Below are positions 10,140 through 19,779 of a stretch of 40,181 nt of DNA, piece by piece. The notes beneath the pieces are model-generated. The model was not told where the DNA came from. It did no database searches and worked only from the letters and a program-made list of their open reading frames with translations. The stretch is from Basidiobolus heterosporus B8920 (taxonomy: Eukaryota > Basidiobolomycota > Basidiobolomycetes > Basidiobolales > Basidiobolaceae). Location of the stretch: contig JNET01030211.1 of assembly GCA_000697455.1 (NCBI GenBank), forward strand, positions 1 through 40,181, written 5' to 3'. Made by a program: the position numbers and the translations under genes. Within the stretch, counting starts at the first letter, position 1. The number at the start of each line of letters is the position of its first letter.

Positions 10140-11376
10140 CTATGCTTTTTTTATCGATTTCCTATGTTTGTTTTCTTTGTCGAGCTCTTTGGCCAGAGAC
10201 AACAATGCTTCTACTTCGGCAGGAGTGGCCATACCATTAGCAGACCAGCGTACTTTGTGATTACCATCTACAAGGAATGCCCAACCAAGAACCGCATTGG
10301 AAACACTTAGTCGTCGGCGAATCATTTCAATGTTTTTGTAGTACATCACATATGTTTCCTGAAAATACTGGGAATTAGAGAAAGAGAAAAAATGGTGAAC
10401 TCAACAGTTTCTACATACATGCCGGTCTTTAGGTATGAGTCGACGCAAATTAGGTTGGCTCACGCGAAGAATCAGCCCTTTCAAAGGATTTTCTTGGATG
10501 TTCATCTGAAAAAGGAATGTCAATTTTGGTCATATTCTCTTCTCTTACAAACAGAATAGGGTTTTGTACCTCTAATAGCCCCATATTAGGGTTTTTAGCT
10601 CCGAATTCCTTGATCCATGGTTGGACGTAACTGCTAACGTGTGCCTTCAGAGGAAACCATGTTAGAGGTCCCCACATATGATATGGTGCTGTTGGGCTTA
10701 CCTCGCCAAACCTGGTAAAACAAAAAGTCACCAAGCTGGTCTTTCCGCCGATCAATGTCATAGTTTCTACTTTTTTCTTAGCAAGATTTTTACCGCGGAA
10801 ATTTGGCATATACATCGCTTTCTATCGAAATATTAGAAACGTTAGACTGAGGCCTTGTAGAGCCTTGATAAAGTTATTTATCTGTACCTCAGCCTTTATC
10901 AACTTGTTTGGCGCCTCGAACTTTTTAGTCCCAGTTTTGAGATCTGTTTGGAAACGTTTAGGATACTTGTATTCTATTTACAAGCATTGTGCTTATTGAC
11001 TCACCAATAAAGTCTTTCCAGTAGGATTCAGTAATCTTCTCAGCTCTAAAATAGTCAAATGGAGGCCTTGTCAGCAAATGAAACCACAATGAAGCGTAGC
11101 ACCCACTTACAATAGACGTCTTCGTTGTAAGTGCTTGTCGTAATCGAGATACTCGTCACAGTTGTCTTTCACTCGTTCGAACCAAGTACGAGTATCTATT
11201 TTGGGTGGCTCATTCACAATTTGAACCTCTGTTCCCGGCAATTCCCGCTTCTTCTCTTTCTTCTTTGGAGGCTGCTCCTGAGGAGCCGAGCTAACGTAAC
11301 GAGCATTCAAGAGTCTATAACTGCTCACTAAAATGGAGGGATTTCTGAATCTCAGCCCTTGTGTTAGTGAATACAT
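10140..11376 (-). CDS. ATP10: Mitochondrial ATP synthase assembly factor Atp10
   Basis: Seven exons (11376-11111, 11045-11005, 10943-10888, 10821-10702, 10644-10570, 10505-10419, 10358-10140) join in frame to 287 residues, close to the yeast protein (about 280). I start at the ATG at 11376; the upstream open stretch has only a TTG. The N-terminus (MYSLTQGLRFRNPS, Arg-rich, no acids) looks like a mitochondrial presequence. The core has FRGKNLAKKK, TLIGGKTSLVTFCFTRFGE, and the end YVMYYKNIEMIRRRLSV, GWAFLVDGNHKVRWSANG and ATPAEVEALL. In yeast, Atp10 assists Atp6 insertion into the F0 sector at the inner membrane. The intron at 10701-10645 is 57 nt and has no stop in frame, so gene callers may read through it. 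Confidence 0.9.
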
Positions 11377-11828
11377 GTTTCTACAGTAACGAGAGGTAGC
11401 AACTTTGAACAAGCCCGAAATGTGGTGTCCTCACACAATCAAATTCTTCAATTATTTTCAAACTATTTTTCTGGCTATTCAATGCAACAATACTCTTACA
11501 AGCATTATAATATTCTAGGATAATGACGATCCGAAATAGACAATGTAGGATTTGTTACAACTGAACAGTCACTGTACTCGACACTTCAAGATAGGCCGCA
11601 AACGTTTATCCGATCTCAATGTGTTTACTTTGCCGTGGCTAATTAAACTGTGTGATTCCTGATTCCGAGATATTTCATCATTGAGAAGTGACAGTGTTCT
11701 AATTGGTCATTTTTCAAATACTCTCTACTTTCGCTCTCGTTATCGACCTAGAACAAGCTTCTTACTCTTCCTTAATATTTGACTTCAAAACTTCCACCTT
11801 TTCGTCTTCACTCTTTTGATTTTTAAAA
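11377..11828. promoter_or_regulatory. Divergent promoter of ATP10 and the AP180-type gene
   Basis: This is the 452-bp spacer between head-to-head genes. It must hold both promoters. I cannot pick out a TATA box or known factor site with confidence, and no gene-like open frame is present. Confidence 0.4.
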
Positions 11829-13898
11829 ATGGAAAAGGCCATTCTGAAGGCGACTAATCGCAAGTGTGTCGAACCAAAGGCAAAGCATGTCCAAAGTAAG
11901 CTTTTTCCCGTTTCCAGTAAGATTTTTATCCCACGCGCCTTTGTTGATTCCAACTTTTAGCTCTTATTGCTGCATCTTGGTCGGACATTGACGCTAGAGA
12001 GATCTTCGGACCGCTTTCTACACGCCTACATGATTCCTCTTGGGTGGTTAGTGATCCATTAGTACCAATTCCTTCATTCATGCGATCTAAGATTAGCTAA
12101 AATTTCAATTAGACTGTGTTCAAAGCGCTCATTGTAGTCCACCGTCTCTTGAGAGATGGTTGCACTGAAAGGCTATATAATCAGCTCTCTGTACAGCCCG
12201 GTCTATTGAACGTATCAGGATTCCGTGACAAATCTCGCACAAATGGTAATTTATTTTCCAAAGGTTGCGATACCTTTCGAACATCTTTCAATCTATTAAA
12301 CTTTAATTGAACGCTTTAGAGCAAACAAAAAACATCAAGAGCTATGCAGCATATCTCGAGGAGAAAGTACTCATATATAGAGAGGTAAAAAAGGATTTCG
12401 TTCAGAGTAAAGAAGGTGAAAACAGCAGCTTGCGAAAACTTTCTGTCAGTCAAGGCCTTTTAAGGGAAACGAGATTTTTACAACGACAGATCTCGACTTT
12501 GTTGAATTGCAGGGTGGGTCTGCATTGTTTAAAATTCTCTCGCAGTACTCTTAACTCAACCTTTCGTATAGTTTTACTTGGACGAGGTCAATAACGAAGT
12601 GACCTTGGAGGCATATCGTCTGTTGATCAAAGATCTACTCAAGCTGTTTCAATGCATGAACGAAGCCGTGATCAATATTCTCGGTAAATAGTGGAATGTT
12701 CATATTGCTTCCGAATGCGTTCTAATCTTCATCATATAGAACACTACTTTGAAATGCAGAATATTGATGCCCGAAACTCACTTGAAGTCTACCGTACCTT
12801 TACCCAATTGACCGAGAAGGTCTTAGATTATCTTGATACGGCACGTCGAATTCAAGCGGCCATTGAAATAAGCATTCCAAACTTGAAGCACGTAATAACT
12901 TTTATCACGATTCGCTTTGTATATTCTGGTCGACTGAGATCCTTTACCTTTAGGCACCTGTCAGCCTAGCCCTGACATTAGAAGAATACCTGAATAACCC
13001 TGATTTTGAAAACAATCGTAAACAGTACCTTGAGACCAAGAAGATTCCCCAACAGAATCTAGATACCTCCAGGAGTGCAGAACCCGCAGCCTCAAGTAAT
13101 ATCTTAACTCAATGCTAGATGTTGTCTCTATGTCTAACGGAAATGTATCTTCCACTAGAATCAATCTCCCGCTCTCACACCATATCTGCCTCAGCTGGAC
13201 TTCAGCCTCAATCTCAACCTCAACCTCTATCTCAGTTCCAAGCTCAATCTCAAGCGCAGGTTAACCAGACCGCAACCGTAACCGCAACTGCACCTGTGGC
13301 CAAAGCAGGTCCAGAGAAAGAGTTGATTGATTTCTTCGCCAGTATTGAAGATGATCAGCCTACGCGTACTGGCAATCCCAACGGTGCACAATTTGGAACA
13401 ATCAATCAATACAACCTTGGTGGTTCGAATTCCTTTGGAACTCAGCAAATGTCTACCTATAATCAAACACAATTCCAAACCTCTCCCCAATATTCGAATT
13501 CATTCCAAGCGAACCAATTCCAACAAGCACCTATGCCTCAAATCCCACAAATCCCTCCCTCTAGTCCCAGCAATCCATTCCAGAGACAACCACAGTTCAA
13601 CTCACAGACCGTACGCAACCCATTTTCCTCACAAACCGTCTTGGCTCAAAACAGCAATTTGCATCGATCTGCCACCAATCCATTCGCCAGGATGGCTGCA
13701 CAGTCCAATCCCAATTCTAACCCAAATGCACTTGCCTGGAATCTATTCAATCAAGGATCTACTCAAGGATCCACCCCAATGAACCAGTATCCAAACCAAG
13801 GCCCAAATCCAGCCCCCATTAATCCAGTTATGAATAACGGGTTCCAGCAAACTCCAAACCAAATGCAACTCTATCGAAACGCCTTTGGTAACGCGTAG
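11829..13898 (+). CDS. YAP1801: AP180/CALM-family clathrin adaptor with ANTH domain
   Basis: Eight exons (11829-11895, 11961-12046, 12113-12245, 12320-12513, 12572-12683, 12740-12891, 12954-13095, 13159-13898) join in frame to 541 residues. The start MEKAILKATNRKC-x-PKAKHV is the ANTH-domain opening that binds PI(4,5)P2 through its lysines. LIVVHRLLRDG, SYAAYLEEKV, a DEVNNEVTLEAYRLLIKDL segment, EHYFEMQN and APVSLALTLEEYL follow in the family order through about residue 300. The tail is Gln/Asn/Pro-rich and disordered with three NPF motifs (SNPFQ, RNPFS, TNPFA) that in the family recruit EH-domain endocytic proteins, and an ELIDFFASIED acidic stretch. The role inferred from the family is cargo sorting and clathrin coat assembly at the plasma membrane. 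The symbol follows the yeast YAP1801/YAP1802 pair. Confidence 0.95.
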
Positions 13899-14467
13899 AG
13901 AGCCTAATCTCAGGTGTCTCGTATCCTATATCACGTATCTCGTATCTCGTATCCCGTCGTAATGTCTACTAGGACTATTCCTCCCCTCCGTTTCGAATGT
14001 CACGAGTGAAGGGATTTTCATCTGATTCGGTGATCTGGTAAGACAATGATACTGAACGAAATAAAATGTATAATTATTCGACGTCTGATTGGTGTGCTTG
14101 AGTATGAGGCGTTGACTATGAGTCCTAGAAATATATAATAAAAAGCCAATAAAAGCCTATAAAAACAAACTGTATCCATCATTTGCCTTTTAAGGTTATG
14201 GTGGATTGGCAATATGAATGGCCGATATCGAAACTTCCAAATTAAATCAAAGTTTATTAAAGCAAAAAGAACCGAGAAATCACCGAAAAGTCCGACAAAC
14301 TACAAAATTTCAATTCAACTCGCGTATATTCAGTTCTCAGTAAAGCCAGCCACAGGAATATGCAAAATATACATTCAAAGCAAACGGACACAAATGCCAA
14401 ATTATTGGGTCTATGTACAGAGTCTCCATCGAAAACAGCCACACGAAATGCCTCTGATGGTGAAGGA
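13899..14467. other. Convergent 3' region with short TCTCGTAT-like repeats
   Basis: Between the AP180-type and FHA genes, about 13913-13955 holds several imperfect copies of a CTCGTATC/CACGTATC word in tandem. This may be a small satellite expansion. AATAAA-like signals lie near 14060 (plus strand). Open frames at 14018-14534 overlap the tail region and do not look like proteins. Confidence 0.35.
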
Positions 14468-16030
14468 TTATTTACTAGATTCCGAGGTCTTCTTTCTTCT
14501 CTTGCTTCGCTTTCTTCCAATGGGTAGTTGCTGAGTCGAGTACTTGATGCTGGGAACCTTGGGCGGTGGTTTGAAATAGTACTGCTTATCCTTTAGTGTA
14601 CACGACCTAGTTCCCTTGACGAGAGGCCTGTAGGTATCTTTACGTTCAGGGTCAGGGTCATTATTGACCGTGTAGTACCATAAATCTGCCAAAGGCTTTC
14701 CCCCAGCATCCTTTCCCTTGCGGGCTACGTGTCCAAAGAATGGATATTGATTCAAACGACGTACAATATCTACTTCGCTAAGCTGGTGCTTTTCAAAAAA
14801 CCCCGGATGATCTGCCATGATGGTGTGATATATCTCCGACGCGCTGATCATATGTTTGCCGGTGAATACAATTGCTGCTACAATGTTGTCAATGAATTCC
14901 TTTTGGGCGGGATCAATTTTTGTTTGAACATCACTTTCTTTTCTTCCTCGCTTTTTACTCTTTATCTTTGTGTATTGCTCAGAAATGTTGCTTGCATCAG
15001 AGTCTTCACTAGATTCGAGGTCGGATAACTCGGATAATTCTGATAACTCCATATCGGATGAATCAGAAGAAAACTCCAAATCTGAGGAGCCATCGATTGG
15101 ATCATCCCCACTTTTAAGCGAGCTATTGCAGATACTGCTAACCGGGCTGATGTTGCGGAATGCTTTTGACCCAGGTTCAGTGGATTTAGGTGTTGTATTG
15201 AGTTGAAGCTTCTCCGCCTGTTTGCTTATATTCGTAGGGTTTGCTTTACTCGTCTGATTTACTGCTTTGAGTAAATTGTTGTTAGGTAAGCAGCTTTTGG
15301 TATCCGTACTTTGTTCAGCCTCGGTTATATGCGCTGGACTTCCAAAAGGTGGGGATGGCAAATAATCTAAATGCGGTATCTGGAAGCGGTATTTCATCCC
15401 AGCAACGTCAATGATATTTCCATTTAGTAGCTTTTTTGTGCACTTAGCCTTGCATGGAGCTCCGTCAATGCATAGCCCATTTGCTCCAGTCACATTAATC
15501 GTGAACGCTCCGCTTGCCTCTTCCCAAAATATAATAGCGTGCTTGCGTGACACTTTTCTATTAGAGCCTCCCAGGTTAATGGTGGATGATCGACCTCGGC
15601 CCAGGGTTATGGTGGAAGTATATGAACCAAAAATTACGTCGATTTCATCCTTGACCGAGTTCTCATTTTTCAAAGTAGTTCTGGGCTCGGTTTCGTGGAA
15701 AGATATTTTCACCTCTGTTTGAGTGGTGTTTAACAAGGAGTTCTTTGAAAAATCTACATCTTCGGTTTTAACCACAACTTCGTCGGAGGTAGTTTCAGTT
15801 ACCTGAGATTTAACAGTATCTGATACAAAGATAGTGTGAACACGTATACTTGCCAGATATCATAATAAGTTACGCATACTCTACCTTTATTATTGAAGAA
15901 ATCAACGAAAGCTTCTCGGGAAACTTCCGAGTCAGTATCCTATATATCAAATACAAGCGGTTTGAATGGGGAGCTCTTTACGTGTGATTGAAGTAAATGG
16001 ACATACCAATAAAAGATCAGCAATCTTCAT
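14468..16030 (-). CDS. FHA-domain nuclear protein with C-terminal winged-helix-like domain
   Basis: Three exons (16030-16007, 15939-15885, 15819-14468) join in frame to 476 residues from MKIADLLL. An FHA phosphothreonine-binding domain spans about 88-178: the LGRGRSSTINLGG loop has the conserved Gly-Arg and Ser, then SRKHAIIFW, and NGLCIDG-type NG. An acidic Ser/Asp-rich linker (about 240-310) and a basic KKRGRK patch resembling a nuclear signal follow. Residues about 330-441 form a conserved-looking block (EFIDNIVAAIVFTGKHMISA, LSEVDIVRRLNQYPFFGHVA, ADLWYYTVNNDPDPERKDTY) that reads like a small helical, winged-helix-type domain. A KRSKRRKK tail ends it. The combination resembles fungal FHA regulators such as Tos4/Plm2 only loosely. 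The target and function are unknown. Confidence 0.8.
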
Positions 16031-17017
16031 GAAGAACAAGTGAACGCGAACTATGAATTGAGTAATGGGATTAAAGCGAATATAACTTGGTTATATTACA
16101 AAGTCGGTGTGAGAAGGGCAGTATAATTTACGAAGAGTTGTCAACTAAAACAGGTTAAAGTAGAAATTGGGGGAAGTTGTGTAAAACGATTAAGAGAAGG
16201 AAGTAAATTAGTTATTTGAAAGCCCGGAACACCTTTTAGTTGGATACTCTCTGGTCATTCGATTGGCTCACACCGCTCAAAAATTCCACATCAATTGATG
16301 CTTATTTTTAATGGTCATCATATGAGAGTCACGTGCTGAGATGGATGGTGATTTGATGATAAAAGGGGAAAGAAAAAAGGACAGAGAATGGCTAATTATC
16401 GGAATTATCGTCAATGGAAATGTGGTTAAATATTTCGGACGTTACGTCAACTTCAAATTGATTTTCGACCTTGTGGAAATTTAGCCGATTACAGTCATTA
16501 CTACGGTTACCAAAAGAATTGCATTTATTGGGGTGCTTCTTCGCAGTGAAGGGGTCGATCAATCTAAATAGGTGTTGGATCTGCCACGCATTTTAGTTGG
16601 TGGAGCGTATTGGCGTTTATCCTTGTGAACTGTAGGCAAGTTTACTCTTATTGCTTGTCCAGATACGATAAATGCTTAAAATTAAGGAGGCAAAGCTAAA
16701 ACTGGTTCAAGCAAGTTTAAATTAATCTATGTATACTATAATACTGTGGTACTACAGTAACCAGTACAAGTTCCCAAGGTTTATGTTCTGAAGTACTGAC
16801 ATAATACCGATTATCCTATAAAACGGACAACATGTATCAACAAAAAAATGGTGGTCTCTTCAAGTGGATTTCATTTGAAGTAATTTGAAAGTAGCAACAT
16901 TTCTTTCTTTTGATTCTTTATTGTGAAAACTCTATTGACTTGAAGCTCCACGTTTCCCCATCTCTCTTTCGCTTCAAGATTTCCATTTGTGAAATCAGCC
17001 CGTGTTGCGAAGGAAAT
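16031..17017. promoter_or_regulatory. Divergent promoter of the FHA gene and the Ubl-membrane gene
   Basis: This 987-bp spacer separates head-to-head genes. A TCACGTG E-box-like site lies at 16329-16335. I find no convincing TATA box, RNA gene or repeat. The open frame beginning upstream at 16910 belongs to the next gene but its first in-frame ATG is 17018. Confidence 0.4.
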
Positions 17018-18082
17018 ATGGAAAGAAGCTCGATGAGCGATAGAGTTCTCGACAGCCACCCCTTGAGTGAGTCGTATCTGCATAATACTGGTCAAGCCTT
17101 ATCTAGTCTCGAGTTACGAGTTCAAGTAGATCGTGACGAAGGAATAGGTTTACTTGAGTATGATAAGATCATCAGAATATTATGCAGAAACATCGACGAC
17201 CTTGAGAATATTGAGTCACTGGATTTCTTTATATTTGCCAATCCTTTGGAGACGGTTCAAATCCTACGAGAGCGTATACAAGATATTTTGCAGGAAAAAG
17301 TTTGTTCACTTTGGAATATTTTTGACGAGCCACTACATCTGGGGGCCAACCTGGTTACTGCAGGTTTTACAAACGAAGATGTATTATTTTATCGCCTGGT
17401 TGACTCCTCTCAATGTACGGAACAAGGTACAATAATCACTTAAATCTTGAGTGGAAGTCAAACTGTAACTTTTTTCGAATTTAGAGCGTGATATTCAAGT
17501 GAAGATTCGCGACCATGCTTCATGCACTATGTCCTTTCAAGACAGTCAAAGTCTCTGCGAAATCTACAGGATTATTCAAGAAAAATACCCCAATTCTCTA
17601 AAAACGCTGGACATCTGCGACGTGATACTGAGGGTTGAGAATCGTGTTTTATCTGGCGAAGAGTTGTTTAGTGCGCTTGAGGGATGTACTACACTCTATG
17701 TTGAGATATTGGGCTATGCTGGATTGGCCCATTATTTTCAACGAACACATTTGGTAGGTTCCGACTTGCTGACGTAGATGTAAACGTGATTTGTTGACTC
17801 GACTTTTAATAGGTGGATGATCCTTTGAGGTATATCTTCTACTCCATCGTGACAATAATCACTCTTGGCCTTTTCGTGACTCCGCAATCACAGTCTGCCT
17901 CGTTAAAGCCGTGGAAATGGAGCCGTTCTAGTAGACTTTGGCTGTATCTGACCCTTGTTTTTACCCTAGCTCAAGCGTGTGTTACGGTCAAAGTCACATC
18001 CAGCCCTATGGTGATTGTTTCCTTGATTGTGGTTGGGAATCTGTTGCAAGCGGTCCTAAGAGTCAAGGAGCTGCAACAGTAA
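17018..18082 (+). CDS. Predicted tandem ubiquitin-like protein with C-terminal membrane segments
   Basis: Three exons (17018-17426, 17485-17753, 17813-18082) join in frame to 315 residues. I recognise no named family. Residues about 65-130 read like a ubiquitin fold: a strand (LDFFIFAN), a helix (ETVQILRERIQDIL), then a WNIFDEPLHLGANLVTAGF segment ending in DVLFYRLVD, which follows ubiquitin's IFAGKQLEDGRTL...STLHLVL rhythm. Residues about 140-228 repeat the pattern (IQVKIRDHASCTMSF, SLCEIYRIIQEKY, VILRVENRVLSGEELFSAL, TTLYVEILGYAG), with GYAG where ubiquitin has its RGG end. The third exon has three hydrophobic segments (YIFYSIVTIITLGLFV, LWLYLTLVFTLAQACV, MVIVSLIVVGNLLQAV). By analogy with TMUB, HERP and Dsc3, a role in ER-associated degradation is possible, but this is inference from layout only. 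Confidence 0.7.
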
Positions 18083-18383
18083 ACAAACTATCTAGGTCGC
18101 GTAAAGTCGTGAGTTAGTAGCATGGATAGCCAATTGAATACCCGAGGCCATGTGAAAATTGAGAATCGAGACAAAAAAGGAGTGTTTTAGGACAAATTAC
18201 CCAAATTTATTTCCATTATATTCGAGATTTTTTTCTCTTTCCTCGTTATGTTATTTCGGATCAGGTCTTTTGGACAATGCAATAAACAAAAGGTGTACGA
18301 ATCAGGGAAGAAACACAAGTGGGTATGGAAGAAATTTACAATGGAACTAGCAAGTATAGGCAATCGTAATAGGCGAGGTGATT
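18083..18383. other. Convergent 3' region of the Ubl-membrane and ceramidase genes
   Basis: Two genes end here tail to tail. No coding, RNA or repeat signal is apparent in the 301 bp. Confidence 0.35.
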
Positions 18384-19220
18384 CTAGTGATTTTTGGACT
18401 TTGGATACTCTTCCCAAGAGACATAGGGGACAATATGAAGCAGATAATGAAGTCTAGCCTTATGGCCTAGAGTTTCTTGACGATCAACCAAGATAAGCAG
18501 ACACAGGCAATAAAGTCCCGCGGATACCATGGCATGCCAGACAGCGTGGAACTGTGGATTAAAAGGAAGAATCGTGGAATTTCCCATAGCAGCGGCAACG
18601 TGGCCGTTCAAGTATCTGCAAAGGTTGAAATCAGTGCACCAGATGAGCATAGCGGACACATACAATCCGATCCCCAATTCGAAAAGCCACTTCACAGTAG
18701 ATGAACCACGACGCTTATTAAGATAGATTTTCAAGATCATTGCTCCATCCATCAATTCCAAACTGGCGAATGTTACATGGAATAGATAGAACTGTACTTT
18801 CCCCGAACACAAGGAGACGATTGCGGTAACTAGCACGGTGTAAGCGGTCAGAAGAATCGGAAACCACCCGCTGACATCTGGATATTTGCTTTTGATCAGA
18901 CAATAGAAGAGCACAGCGGCAGTCCAACACATGGGTAACTCATCAAGCATTTGCGTTTCATATTTGAGGGTCCCGTGGAACAGAAGACTGCCCCAACCCA
19001 CAACAGAGATTAAACGGAAGGCAAGACGATACCTAAACTCAGACTTTGGGTGTAACCATGCACCAAGCTCACCTATTAAAACCATCGCCAACGAAGAGAA
19101 ACTGTTGAACATCTCAGCTACGTAGTAACTGTATTCATAGTTCGTCTCACACCAATCTACCGAGGAGGTGGCAGCGCCCCAATAGCCAGGATAGCCGAGT
19201 ATTGTACTTTCTTGATCCAT
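18384..19220 (-). CDS. YPC1: Alkaline ceramidase (YPC1/ACER3 type)
   Basis: The single exon encodes 278 residues, the usual family size. It hydrolyses (phyto)ceramide to a sphingoid base and fatty acid in the ER/Golgi membrane. The opening YWGAATSSVDWCETNYEYSY is the family N-terminus with conserved Glu and Asn. The metal-site residues are present: the Ser and His of GSLLFHGTLKYETQMLDELP (with Asp and Glu), and the two histidines of the FHAVWH end. About seven hydrophobic helices can be counted (for example YYVAEMFNSFSSLAMVLIG, AAVLFYCL, WFPILLTAYTVLVTAIVSL, GLYCLCLLILV). A TATA-like TTATATAA lies at about 19275-19283, some 55 bp upstream of the start. With LCB1 in the same window, it marks an active sphingolipid pathway; the two are not adjacent. 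Confidence 0.95.
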   Translation of the reverse strand: MDQESTILGYPGYWGAATSSVDWCETNYEYSYYVAEMFNSFSSLAMVLIGELGAWLHPKSEFRYRLAFRLISVVGWGSLLFHGTLKYETQMLDELPMCWTAAVLFYCLIKSKYPDVSGWFPILLTAYTVLVTAIVSLCSGKVQFYLFHVTFASLELMDGAMILKIYLNKRRGSSTVKWLFELGIGLYVSAMLIWCTDFNLCRYLNGHVAAAMGNSTILPFNPQFHAVWHAMVSAGLYCLCLLILVDRQETLGHKARLHYLLHIVPYVSWEEYPKSKNH

Positions 19221-19779
19221 GACAAGCGCAAGGTATAGCTATCAGTTTGAAAATCTGCTTTTCCACGTTCCTAGTTTATATAATGTCTACTCGGTTCGGG
19301 ATAACGGTCCGCTCATGATTCAAATTTTACATTTGGAAGCTGGTCTGTGATTCGGCATCAAGAAAACCAATTATCCGACTTGGTCCCGTCCTATATGGAA
19401 GAAAGAGTGACCAGTTCCTTTCTCAAATCCAATCATTTTAGTAGAAGGAACGTGATTCTGACAGTTCATTTCTTTGTTGACAGAATCTACTCCATTCTAG
19501 CCAAGACTTATGTGCTGAGTAGGTAGCTGGATATGACTAGCCTTTGTATTCTATTTATTGGCATTAAGTCAATGATCTGCGCCTCAATACGTAGATGAGC
19601 TGTTCCTACTTTATGTATTCCTGAACAGATGGTTGTAGTAGTTGGTTTAAACAGTCACTTGAAGACAAGGGGTATAGATATTAGAAACGATAGGGGGAGT
19701 TATTAGGCAAAGCGACTTCAGCATTTTGGGTTGGTTATCCTTCCTTGAACAAAAGCTGTCAACTTTTTAAAAGTAGAGT
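19221..19779. promoter_or_regulatory. Divergent promoter of the ceramidase and P450-like genes
   Basis: This is a 559-bp spacer between head-to-head genes. The ceramidase side has a TATA-like stretch at 19275-19283. Nothing else stands out. Confidence 0.4.

Noticed and set aside
13913-13955. CRISPR-like or other ordered repeat array
   Set aside because: The CTCGTATC-like words are directly adjacent and imperfect, with no spacers; a small satellite is the simpler reading.
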